DNA from: Scleroderma bovista
Taxonomy: Eukaryota; Basidiomycota; Agaricomycetes; Boletales; Sclerodermataceae
DNA: 21,322 bases
Reading direction: 5' to 3'
Assembly: GCA_037178675.1 (NCBI GenBank)
Contig: JAYMGJ010000445.1
Span: 1 to 21,322 of the forward strand
Position 1 is the stretch's first letter. Every line of letters begins with the position of its first letter. Shown here piece by piece: positions 9,601 to 17,979 of this stretch. A program made the position numbers and the translations under genes. The notes under the pieces are model-generated. The model saw only the letters and a program-made list of their open reading frames with translations. It was not told the origin of the DNA and did not search any database.

Positions 9601-10186
9601 CGGCAGCCTCAGGCCGCAAGCCGATTCTCACAGCTCTCGGCTGTTACCGAACGGACAGGTATTAGTGCTCAAGCAAACTCGACGCGCCGACGACGGCCAT
9701 GATTTGGCCACCACCACCACCGTTACCGCAAGTCTTCTAGACCATCCATCCCAGCCCTGTCACGTCACATCTCCAGCACCTGGTTGTGCCTTGACCATCG
9801 CAACTGCCCAACTCCATCAACGCTTGCACGATGCTTGCTCATACAGTCCTCACAGCTATCCAACTCCCCTCTGCCAGTGCCTATGAGGTCCCTTCACTTG
9901 CTCGAATTGTTCTTCGAGTCTATCCTTCCGCCACTCGCTCACTATGTCGCAGCACTCATGCGTTAGGTAGGTTTCCAGTGGCGTTTCCATTGGGCTGACA
10001 TCCTTCGTGGTAGACTTACGCTAACTCGGGCCATGATCGGCATTCGTTTGCTGTTTTATCGCCCTCCTTGACTCTGCCGACCATCTTGATTCTTGTGGTA
10101 GTGCTAACTGTGGCTGTAACATACATACTCCATCATTCGTAAGTGTCTTTCATTCTGTTTTGCAACCATCTCAAAACTATTATCAG
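9601..10186 (+). other. Unassigned region between the helicase remnant and the next fragment
   Basis: Pro/Ser/Thr-rich frames without stops exist (about 9665-9886), but none is recognisable. Around 10,035-10,138 one frame gives a hydrophobic run (LPTILILVVVLTVAVTYIL) that could be a membrane helix. It is followed by a good intron, 10139-10186 (GTAAGT to ATCAG). This may be an upstream exon of the next fragment, but the phase of the hydrophobic frame does not lead into the frame used there. Confidence 0.3.
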
Positions 10187-10720
10187 TTGTCTCCACCGCA
10201 CTACCAGCAGCAGCTCGAATCTGCCACCTCCAGCCCACCGTGTACCCCCAACCAGCTGTTTAATGTCAGCACCTCGGAAACTGCAACGCCCGTAACGGAT
10301 CAAGTCCTGACTCCAACACGACGGTGACACTACAAGAATGTTGTACCATTCACGCTTTGGTCGAGCAAGGAAGCATGCTACAATGGGTTATTTGGCATGA
10401 ATGTATACACTCTTCCGTACTTCTTTCCATCAGTACAATCGCTGACCCAAATTTCAAAGCTGACGTGCCATATGGAAGAGGTCCCTTACGCCTTTGCGAT
10501 TGGTTCGACGGCTGCTGCAGCTTCCGTGGCTTGGATCCCAAGGTAACAATTTTCGCGTCGGGAATGCGGGATGTCTGCTATTAATATACCTTATCGCTCA
10601 GGCTTGCTAAAATACGGAAAGTCGGTCTCACGAGTTCTCATTCAACACATAGTTCCAACAACAACACAGCTAGTGAATGTAGGTATTTCGTTGGCTTTTT
10701 CTATGTCTTACTAACTATGG
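10187..10720 (+). pseudogene. Spliced fragment of an unrecognised protein
   Basis: The exon 10187-10542 follows a good acceptor and is open except for one TGA at 10325-10327, in the context ACA CGA CGG TGA, which fits a CGA-to-TGA change. Before the TGA the sequence is Ser/Thr/Pro-rich. After it comes a dense, protein-like segment with VVPFTLWSSKEACYNGLFGM, LPYFFPSVQSLTQISKL and EVPYAFAIGSTAAAASVAWI. A GTAACA donor at 10543 and a CAG ending at 10601 define a 59-nt intron. After it, one frame gives LLKYGKSVSRVLIQHIVPTT, up to a GTAGGT donor at about 10678. That frame is not the one the splice phase predicts, so a small indel is likely. I do not recognise the family. The alternating aromatic and small residues would suit a membrane-associated protein, but this is a guess. 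Confidence 0.4.
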
Positions 10721-10799
10721 CAGACTTCACTCGCAACCGCACACACTCAAGCACATAATACACACCACTGTTGCTTTAAGTGTGAGCTTTTTACTTTTA

Positions 10800-12060
10800 C
10801 TTTTTCCTGCACAAACTCATTCATTGATAGTGCCACCCACACTGCAGCACGACATGACAGTGTCAACGCGGCGGCCAGCATGACAATAACGATACACTGC
10901 GTATGGCAAATACCACGGCGAGAAGGGGTGGCCCACACACAATACGATGACGACACACCGCAGATGGCGAATGCCACAGTGAGATGGCGATGGCGACGGC
11001 ATGATGGCAACGACTGCGCTACGAGAATGACACCACGGCAAGACGACAGTGCCATGACTTGCGTCAATTGCCTTGATGCGACCGCTTCCGCTTGGACAAT
11101 AGCGGCGAGTCACAACTACCCTGCCACCTGCGTCGACGCGACCATGACTGCTTGGACGGCGGTGACGACATCCATCGACGACGCAGCGACTACCCCCACC
11201 GCTTGACTGACAACGACGACGACGCATCCACCACTCTGCCACCACCTCCGTCATGCCTTATTCACTGGTGGCTTGCGCATCGTCCACCGCCACCTTGCGC
11301 CTTGCGCCTCACCTGTCACCTACCCGTGCCTCGCCCATCGCCCTCTCTTGCCCACTTCACGCCTAGCCCATCGCCCAGCGCATTACCACCACAAGCCCGC
11401 TGGTGCGTTGCCCAATCCACGTTACCGACACCTTTGCAGTTGTTCTCAAGCCTGTTACACTGCTGTGCGTGTGTGTATGCGGACACTCTGTGCTGGGTAT
11501 CTCTCGAGCTCATCTGCTTTGTGTGCACACAACCACACCCGTTGCGCCTCGCCCACCACGACCTCGCGCCTCGCCTATCACCCGCTCGTGCCTCAGGCCA
11601 CCATGCGCCACATTGCCCAGTGCGTCACCACCCACCATACCCGTTGCGCTTTGCCAACCACCACTTGCGCTTCACCGTTGCCCACTAGTGTCACCACCAC
11701 GTGCATTGCGCCCGCGCTGCACCATACGCCTCTGTTGCCCGTCTCGCGTCGCCCATCACACCTGTCGACTACCATGTCAATCACGCCTTTCCCATTGTCC
11801 ATGCCCCCTCGCGCCTTGCCCGGTACCCACTGCGCCGTTGACCGCCATGCGTTCGTCCACCACTGCCGTTGTCGTTGACGACGACCAGTATCAACGATGC
11901 AACCATGATGACAACCACCGGTGCGGACAATCACAATGCCAGTGACAGCTACCACACCACGAAGACGAAAGATGATGGTGGCGAGATGCACATGACCAAT
12001 GGCATGTCGATGACGACGACATGGGATAGTGGTGCCTTCGTTACTGACCAATGTATTAGT
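10800..12060. repeat. C-rich degenerate simple-repeat block
   Basis: The plus strand is dominated by short variants of CAC, GAC, GCC and CATC triplets. A looser motif near TGCGCCTCGCCCATC recurs at about 11270-11390, 11530-11660 and 11730-11830. Overlapping frames stay open for up to 200 codons on both strands only because the repeats lack stop-forming triplets. Compositions change between frames (Pro/His/Leu, Thr/Ala, Arg/His), as expected for non-coding low-complexity DNA. A short CA/GT-type run occurs at about 11463-11480. Confidence 0.6.
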
Positions 12061-12097
12061 ATTACTGTAATATATTTGTCGAGTATAGCATTCCAGC

Positions 12098-12215
12098 AAG
12101 CCCTGGCTTGAGCCTGAGCCAGGCTGAGACCCTCTAAGCTGTTTGTTAGGGCTGGGCCTACTACAATTGAGTAGGCCATCAGCCCTGGCTTTTGAGCGGA
12201 GCTGGGCTGGGAAAT
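12098..12215. repeat. GC-rich hairpin cluster
   Basis: Two inverted repeats sit close together. At 12148-12186 the arms AGGGCTG-GGCCTACT and AGTAGGCC-at-CAGCCCT pair over 15 bp around a 7-nt loop (acaattg) with a 2-nt bulge. At 12102-12123 the 7-bp arms CCTGGCT and AGCCAGG flank an 8-nt spacer. The 10-mer AGCCCTGGCT is also directly repeated (12100 and 12181). The cluster lies exactly between the C-rich block and the AT-rich array, so it may mark an insertion end or a small non-autonomous element. Confidence 0.6.
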
Positions 12216-12220
12216 CACTA

Positions 12221-12650
12221 AATGGTGTCCATGGATATTCCTTGTTCAGAGCTATAAAATTATTGCATCTTCATTATTGATAGATGTCAAGATAGTGACT
12301 GGCTGGCCAATAATTACTGTAGCATACTATACAATGACACAATGATGTCCATAGATATTCCTTGATCAAAGTAATAAAATTATTGACCAATGGATGTCAG
12401 CATAATGACTGACTGGTAAGTAATTATCACACAACAACACAATGACATTCACAGTCAATCCTTGTCCAGACTAATAAAATTATTGTACAATCATTATCAG
12501 TGGATATCAGGATAATGACTGGCTGGTCAATAATTATCATAGCATTACCACACAATGGCACAATGATGTCCATAGATATTCCTTGCCCAGACTAATGAAA
12601 TTATTATATACACTTGATCAACAGATATCAGGTTGCAAGCTGGATGATAA
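12221..12650 (+). repeat. Four diverged tandem units, about 100-121 bp each
   Basis: Units start at 12221, 12341, 12441 and 12562 with versions of AATGATGTCCATAGATATTCC. Each contains TAATAAAATTATT or a variant about 25 bases in. Units 1-3 continue with ATATCAGGATAATGACTGGC or a variant and TAATTATCATAG-like sequence; the fourth is cut short. Unit lengths are about 120, 100, 121 and 90. The array is AT-rich and lies directly upstream of the retroelement frame, so it may come from its 5' non-coding region. I see no matching copy on the other side. Confidence 0.7.
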
Positions 12651-12823
12651 GAACATAAAATGTCTCCCTGAAATTATATGGCCTCCTCATAAATCCACCC
12701 TTCTGTTGTTGCAGGATCAAATGTGCATCTTTCTGGCACCAATCTGATCAGTACAAGATAATAGTTTCTAAGCAACTATCTATTTATATCATACTGACTT
12801 GTATTTGTAAGATATATCTGGTC
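12651..12823 (+). other. Leader upstream of the retroelement frame
   Basis: This is 173 bp of AT-rich, non-coding sequence. A TGGCACCAATCTGATC segment at about 12734 begins with TGG, as a tRNA primer-binding site would, but without a paired LTR boundary or a tRNA match it is only a candidate. No clear promoter is seen. Confidence 0.25.
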
Positions 12824-13915
12824 ATGCCAGCACCTCCCCATTTTCCTGATGCAGTTGTAGTTGCGCTGAGGGAAATTGAGCAGCACGCTCGAGAAGAGTA
12901 CGATAGGGGATGGAACGACTGTGACCAGGCACAGATGCAGTGCGACTGGGCACGAACGTGCAACGCGCACGAGGGGCGCGCGACATCCCCTCAACCATTG
13001 GCTGACGTCGGTGAAACGGTACCTGAGCGAACTAGGCCCGTGAATGTAGAGGTACAGGCCCCCGAGCCTGTAGACGACATTGCAAGGGCGGTTAGTCCCC
13101 TGGCAATGATCGCTGATGGTGAAGAGTGTGACGACCTGCTTGAGAGCAAACTGCATCGCATGGTGGCAGGCATGGGAATTTGTGGCTTAGCGATGGAGTT
13201 CCCTGTGCCTGCTCCAGCGAGTTCTGTGGGGGACATGCGCCCCCAGGCATTGACAGAAACAAGCATATTACATTACAAGGACGACACGGTCGTCATAGTA
13301 CGCGGAAATGGTCGAGAGACTGTGATCTCTTCAGGAGCATGGAATGGGGACAGGGCCCCGGCAAGGATTGACCGGCGCATGGCCGCGATGACCACTGAGC
13401 CCATGGCTCGAGCGTTCCGATACGCATTGAATGCGAATAATTCGCAAGGGACGATCTTGCGCCCGATGGTTCCCGCAGGCATCCGGGCCTGCGTTACTGT
13501 CGAGGCACTGATTCATGGGTGTCGTGCCCTCACTATGGTTGACACTGGGAGTACAGGGAATTTCCTGAGCCCCGCGTTCGCCATGGTCACCTGTGTGGCT
13601 ACATTCCCCCTTGAGCAACAGCTCACTTTGCAGTTGGGATGCGTGGGTAGCCGCTCGAGGATTACCCATGGAGCGCGCGCTCAGCTATCAATCGGGGCAT
13701 TTTCAGCCCAAATATACTTCGATATTGCGAATATCGATCGCTATGATTGCATCCTAGGCATACCATTCCTGCGGCAGAACGCCGCTGTTGTTGACTTCGG
13801 TCAACAGAAACTGCACATTGGGTGTGGAGAGATTCCCATGTTACAGGACCCCGAGGCCCCATCTGCGAGACCATCTCGCATGCGTGTATTGGGGAACCCT
13901 CCTCGACGCGATTGA
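12824..13915 (+). pseudogene. Gag remnant plus retropepsin of the Ty3/gypsy element
   Basis: The 363-residue frame starts MPAPPHFPDAVVV, continues with a short helix-prone, charged part (EIEQHAREEYDRGWND) and then an undefined region. From about residue 225 it is a retropepsin-like fold: VDTGSTGNFLS carries the catalytic DTG (13541-13549), and YDCILGIPFLRQN (about 13743-13780) is the typical ILG-plus-hydrophobic second half. Retropepsin cuts the Gag-Pol polyprotein. The N-terminal part is much shorter than a usual gag and has no CCHC knuckle, so an internal deletion is likely. It ends at TGA 13913-13915, but the same frame continues beyond it, so the stop is probably a mutation or a read-through point. 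Confidence 0.75.
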
Positions 13916-15196
13916 CTGCCTATGCAGGCGGACCTGGCTGGTGCCCGGTCGTGCGTACGCAGGGGAGGGGGGGGGAGCGTTGGAAGAATCGACCTGGTAA
14001 ACGAAGCAGAACCTATGATTACAGTGAGGAGACTCACAGGAATTAGGGCAGTTAAGCCCATGACTGAGGGGGATATACCTCGATTATGGAACCAGTGGTT
14101 CCAAGAATATAGTGACATATTAAGTGGGATGATCCCGAAGTTACCACCCTTGCGGGAGGTGAACCACAGGATACCACTTTTAGACGAGGGCAAACAGTAC
14201 TCGTACCATCTGCCCAGGTGTCCAGACGCGCTGAAACAACAGTTGTCGGAAAAGATACGAACGTATACCGACGCTGGATGGTGGGAAATGAAGAGCGTCC
14301 TGCAGGCCGCCCCAATGCTATGCATCCCGAAGAAAACTGGCAAGCTACGAACGGTCGTAGATTGCCGGAAGAGGAATGACAATACTGTCAAGGACGTCAC
14401 TCCCTTCCCTGATCAGGATCAGATCCGGATGGACGTAGCGTGAGCGAAATACCGCTCAAAGATAGACCTATCCAACGCGTATGAACAGGTGAGGATAGAG
14501 CCTCAGGATGTGTGGAAGACCGCATTCTCCACGATTTACGGGACCTTCCTCAGTCAGGTCATGCAACAAGGGGACTGCAACGCCCCAGCGACGTTCCAAC
14601 GTCTGATGACAGTTATATTCCATGACCATCTGGGTCGTTTCGTCTACACTTATCTCGACGATTTATTCGTCTATAGTGAGACAATCGAGGAGCATGAACA
14701 GCACCTCAGAAAGATATTCGAGATACTGAGGAAGAACGGATTCTACCTCGAGAAGGAGAAATGCGACTTATATGCGATAAGGCTCGATTGCCTCAGACAT
14801 GTCATCGATGAAAAGGGCGTTCACGCTGACAGGGACAAGATGTCCCGGATCAGAGGCTGGAGGACCCCAAGGAATCTGAATGAGGTACAGAGATTTGTGG
14901 GCCTCGTAGAATACCTGGCACAGTTCATGCCTGACGTGTCTACGTACACCACACCTCTCACAGGGATACAGAGGAATGGTCATCCATTCCAGTGGAGGGA
15001 ACTCCACGATAAGTGTTTTCAAACTATCAAGGCGCTGGCGTGCAAATACCCTATTCTGAGGCCCATCGACCCCTCAAAACCTGAGCCTATATGGCTCGTG
15101 TGCGATGCTTCACTTTATGGAGTAGGCGCTCTGTATGGGCAAGGGCCCGAATGGAAGACCTCATCAGGAAACTGGGGAAGAAATGATATTCCCTGA
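13916..15196 (+). pseudogene. Reverse transcriptase and start of RNase H, Ty3/gypsy
   Basis: The frame is the same as the protease frame. The RT fingers include IPLLDEGKQYSYHLPRCPDA, APMLCIPKKTGKLRTVVDCR (about 14310-14370) and TPFPDQDQIRMDVA. A TGA at 14441-14443 then interrupts what is normally a continuous VARAKYRSKID-type segment, suggesting CGA to TGA. After it come SKIDLSNAYEQVRI with the first catalytic Asp, QGDCNAPATFQRLM, and the YLDD box at 14651-14662 (TYLDDLFVYS). The thumb/connection part follows (GVHADRDKMSRIRGW, LNEVQRFVGLVEYLAQF). RNase H begins with WLVCDASLYGVGALYGQG (Asp at 15104), then departs from the family after EWKT and stops at 15194-15196. RNase H motifs II-IV and integrase are absent. 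A 9-G run (13967-13975) lies between protease and RT. Confidence 0.9.
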
Positions 15197-16250
15197 TATA
15201 CATTATAAACATACATCAGAGTGATATTGTAATATACCTCAATATCAGTAATTAAACACCCTTACAATTGAACCAGCATAATTGAGCACTGATGATAATG
15301 CATTAACATTGTTAGTGCACAATGATCAATTGCATATCAGAATAACTGATTGTAGATAATGCAGGGTAGACATGGCGTCTTGTTATCATACATTATATTT
15401 GATAGTCTATCTTCCAACAGAGTTGCAGAGCCTGGTCATCTTGCTACTATTATGTGTCCAGCATATAATGAATTATAATTAACATGCCAGAATGGCATCC
15501 CACTTATTACACATTATATTTGATTGTCTATCTTTGAACAGAGTTGCAGAGCCTGGTCATCTTGCTACTATTATGTGTCCAGCATATAATGAATTATAAT
15601 TAACATGCCAGAATGGCATCCCACTTATCACACATTATATTTGATTGTCTATCTTTGAACAGAGTTGCAGAGCCTGGTCATCTTGCTACTATTATGTGTC
15701 CAGCATATAATGAATTATAATTAACATGCCAGAATGGCATCCCACTTATTACACATTATATTTGATTGTCTATCTTTGAACAGAGTTGCAGAGCCTGGTC
15801 ATCTTGCTACTATTATGTGTCCAGCATATAATGAATTATAATTAACATGCCAGAATGGCATCCCACTTATCACACATTATATTTGATTGTCTATCTTTGA
15901 ACAGAGTTGCAGAGCCTGGTCATCTTGCTACCATGATGTTTCTAGCATATAATTGATTATCATTAACCTGCCAGAATTGGATATTGTATTGTACCTTAAG
16001 ATCTGCAATTATATAACCTTATAACTGAGCTGGCAGGATGTTGCTCTTATCAGTAGCCTTAGTGTAAGATGATCAAATACAGATCAGAATGAGTCATAAC
16101 ATGTAATGTAGGATAGACATGATGCCTTGTTTATCACCCATTATTTTTGATGGTCTGGCTTCCTGACAGAGTTACAGTGCCTTGCTACAATTACTTCTCT
16201 GAACTATCATTCACTATAATGAATATGCCAGAATGGCAACCCACTTACCA
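15197..16250 (+). repeat. AT-rich satellite with nested organisation
   Basis: The block has the layout A - (121 bp) x5 - A' - 121-like. Segment A (15223-15380) and segment A' (15980-16127) are diverged copies, sharing a GATATTGTA start and a GTAGGATAGACATG-type end just before the 121-bp unit. A degenerate sixth 121-type unit follows A' at about 16128-16246, with ACAGAGTTACAG, CTTGCTAC and ATGCCAGAATGGCA in the right order. The whole block therefore arose as a larger tandem unit, inside which the 121-mer was later amplified. Confidence 0.8.
15381..15985 (+). repeat. 121-bp tandem array, five copies
   Basis: The motif AGAGTTGCAGAGCCTGG occurs at 15419, 15540, 15661, 15782 and 15903, exactly 121 bp apart. 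The middle copies are nearly identical; the first and last are diverged at the array edges, as expected when a tandem array is homogenised by unequal exchange. Each unit contains a small palindrome, TGCCA-gaa-TGGCA. A T/C difference in CTTATTACAC versus CTTATCACAC alternates between successive units. Confidence 0.95.
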
Positions 16251-16776
16251 TGTTTTATACTCTTACTGACACCTTCCCATTGTACTTACAATTCAATAGC
16301 AGCTTGCTAGCTTTTGACCAATGGTTGACCATATCTCTCATAGCTTGTCAATCACATGTCAGTATGCTTTCACCTTACTGCCTTGTACATATTTATACTA
16401 ACTTGGGAGGCACAACTGCTAATAAGAACAGACACTGCATTTGAAGCACCTACTGTGAGACACAAGACACAGGCTGAGTGAGGCATCAGGAAACCTACAA
16501 GTTACTTAATTTGCACTTAATTCAGCTTAGTACAGCTTAGTGACATGACCAAGTCACTAAATCACACCAAGTCGACAAGTGAGGTAGTAAGTCATGTTGA
16601 CTTGCATGGCTTGGTATGACTTGACAGCTTAATAGCTTGGTTTTGAGCACATGATAATGGTAGTACATAGTAGTCATTATTGCATTGGCGATCACTGTTG
16701 TTGTCATTGTTGTCACTGCTGTCATGTAACAAATTTATTTGTGTAGCTAATACATGCAGCGCTAAATTATGATTCT
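16251..16776. other. AT-rich flank with AAGTCA/TGACTT motifs
   Basis: No gene is recognised. Between about 16545 and 16630 the hexamer AAGTCA and its complement TGACTT recur several times (CCAAGTCACT, CAAGTCGAC, TAAGTCATGTTGACTTGC, ATGACTTGACAG), giving many short inverted repeats. A TACAGCTTAGT-like repeat lies just before (about 16520-16540). Such motif clusters can belong to an LTR end or a regulatory patch, but nothing here decides between them. Confidence 0.35.
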
Positions 16777-16786
16777 GGGGGGGGGG
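16777..16786 (+). repeat. G10 homopolymer
   Basis: Ten consecutive G residues sit exactly where the AT-rich flank changes into GTC/GTG-biased DNA. The true length may differ from the assembly, because such runs are error-prone in sequencing and slippage-prone in vivo. Confidence 0.9.
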
Positions 16787-17304
16787 CATTGCCATTGAGG
16801 TCGTTGTCGTCGGCATGCGATGTTGGTCATTGTGGTGCATCATCACTGTCGTCGTCGTCGCCAGGGTCCTTGTCATCGTCTGGGCACGGGTTGTCACCAA
16901 AGTCGTCGTCACTAGTGGCCACCGTTGCAGGCTACTGCTGTCGTCGTCGTTGCTGGTGGCCACTGCCGTTGACATCGTTGTGGTCACCTGAGGTGATGGT
17001 GGTAGTGGTGGCCGCTGTCGTCGACACTTGTGTTGGGATCGTGGTCGCGCATGGTGTCGTCAACGACACTGGGGGAGATGGGTGGGCTGTCGTCACCGTC
17101 AGGACGCTGTGGGCATAAAGAAAAAATATATTTACTGGCTGCCGCGTGGTCACTGGGAACTTGGTGGTGGCTGCCACCGTTGCTGCCGTCGTGGTCACTG
17201 TGGTGGTTGGCGTCGTCAGTTGTTGGCTGTAGACAGCCTGGTCAAGGTGTGCTTACCTGTCGTTGCGTTGAGATAGGTGGTCGTGCGTCGTGCGTCGGGT
17301 GTCG
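16787..17304. repeat. GTC/GTG-biased degenerate triplet block
   Basis: The plus strand is dominated by GTC, GTG, GTT, GCC and CATC triplets (for example GTCGTCGTCGTCG at about 16848). The minus strand reads as Thr/Ala/Asp/His runs and the plus strand as Val/Ser/Arg runs, both stop-poor through composition. A 30-nt A/T patch (about 17117-17135) breaks the block. No recognisable protein is seen. Confidence 0.55.
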
Positions 17305-17875
17305 TTACCGTTGTCGATGCTGGGGTGGATGGGAATCCGATGCTTTGCGGTCACGGCTACAAGACCGCGATGGAGAGTGCGAACGAAATCTGGACTGGGA
17401 CCGGCGAGAATGCCTGTGCTCGCGAGGTGAGCCAGACCACCTGCGTGGTGACCTCGACCAGGTGCGACTGCGGGAACGCTTACGGTGCTGCATGACGAGT
17501 CAGTCATTTTTGCAGCACTTGAACCATACAAGCATGACTGACCTCTCTATTTCACCTTTCTTCGGGCTCCCGGTGATCAGTACGACGGGCCCGACCTGGT
17601 AATCAGGAAATGTAAGAAAGAAAGAAACTAAGTAATGCTTGTAGAATGAGGCAACGTGTACAAACCTGAGTCCCTCCGGTCGCGGTCTCGCGGTCCCTCT
17701 CACGATCCCTACAATTGCGGTCTCTGTCTCTGTCCCGTTCTCGGTCTCGCTCCCGCTCTTTGTCACGGTCGTAGTCGCGATCCCTATCCCTATCGCGATC
17801 TCTGTCACAGTCTCTCCCAGGTAGCACACCTGCATTTTCATCGACATCCTCTTTGTTGCGCATGTCCACGTCCAT
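17305..17875 (-). CDS. Small RD/RE- and RS-repeat protein, splicing-factor-like
   Basis: Model on the minus strand: exon 1 17875-17666, exon 2 17595-17530, exon 3 17487-17305 (TAA), introns of 70 and 42 nt, all junctions phase 0, 152 residues. The ATG has a strong context (CACCATGG) and opens MDVDMRNKEDVDENAG. Exon 1 is mostly Arg-Asp/Arg-Glu dipeptides (RDRDRDRDRDYDRDKERER). Exon 2 gives VGPVVLITGSPKKGEIER. Exon 3 is an RS domain (KRSRSRTWSRSPRRWSGSPR, SFRSHSPSRS-type blocks). RD and RS dipeptide domains are typical of nuclear pre-mRNA splicing and RNA-binding proteins, where Ser phosphorylation controls contacts. There is no RRM or zinc finger, so it may be a fragment of a larger SR-type gene. 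An acceptor just upstream (tttcaag, ending 17892) would allow in-frame joining to an upstream exon, reading EIRT before MDVDM. The second intron is very short and is the weakest point. Confidence 0.5.
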
Positions 17876-17979
17876 GGTGCGAATTTCCTTGAAAACGGTC
17901 AGAAAGAGGGTAGGAGGTCACCAAAGTGAAGGGAGGAGCAAGAGGAGTTAGTAAAGAAACCGAAAAAAAATACATACAT

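Larger units (their letters stand above)
12824..15196 (+). mobile_element. Truncated Ty3/gypsy LTR retrotransposon (protease-RT-partial RNase H)
   Basis: One reading frame runs from ATG 12824 to 15196, broken by only two TGA codons (13913-13915 and 14441-14443). It carries aspartic protease, reverse transcriptase and the start of RNase H in the Ty3/gypsy order. A full gag with a CCHC zinc knuckle, the rest of RNase H, the integrase and recognisable paired LTRs are all missing. The element cannot move by itself. It is flanked by AT-rich tandem arrays on both sides. Confidence 0.85.

Noticed and set aside
11092..12099. Several long overlapping frames (168-201 codons) on both strands
   Set aside because: All lie in C-rich simple repeats where stop triplets are rare. 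Composition shifts with frame, and there are no splice sites or motifs.
12734..12750. TGGCACC... as a tRNA primer-binding site
   Set aside because: It starts with TGG, but no LTR end is recognisable just before it and a tRNA match could not be checked.
13801..14400. 199-codon minus-strand frame opposite the RT region
   Set aside because: It is antisense to a clear protease/RT frame; a shadow ORF.
12221..16450. LTR pair flanking the Ty3/gypsy frame
   Set aside because: The left and right AT-rich regions do not match each other beyond short AT-rich words, so they cannot be called LTRs.
17227..17256. Intron on the minus strand (GTAAGC to CTACAG)
   Set aside because: Good borders, but only 30 nt, well below the normal minimum for fungal introns.
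17030..17602. 190-codon plus-strand frame
   Set aside because: It starts at GTG in triplet-biased DNA and runs antisense to the RS-repeat exon. Its Arg/Ser/Trp composition is a by-product.
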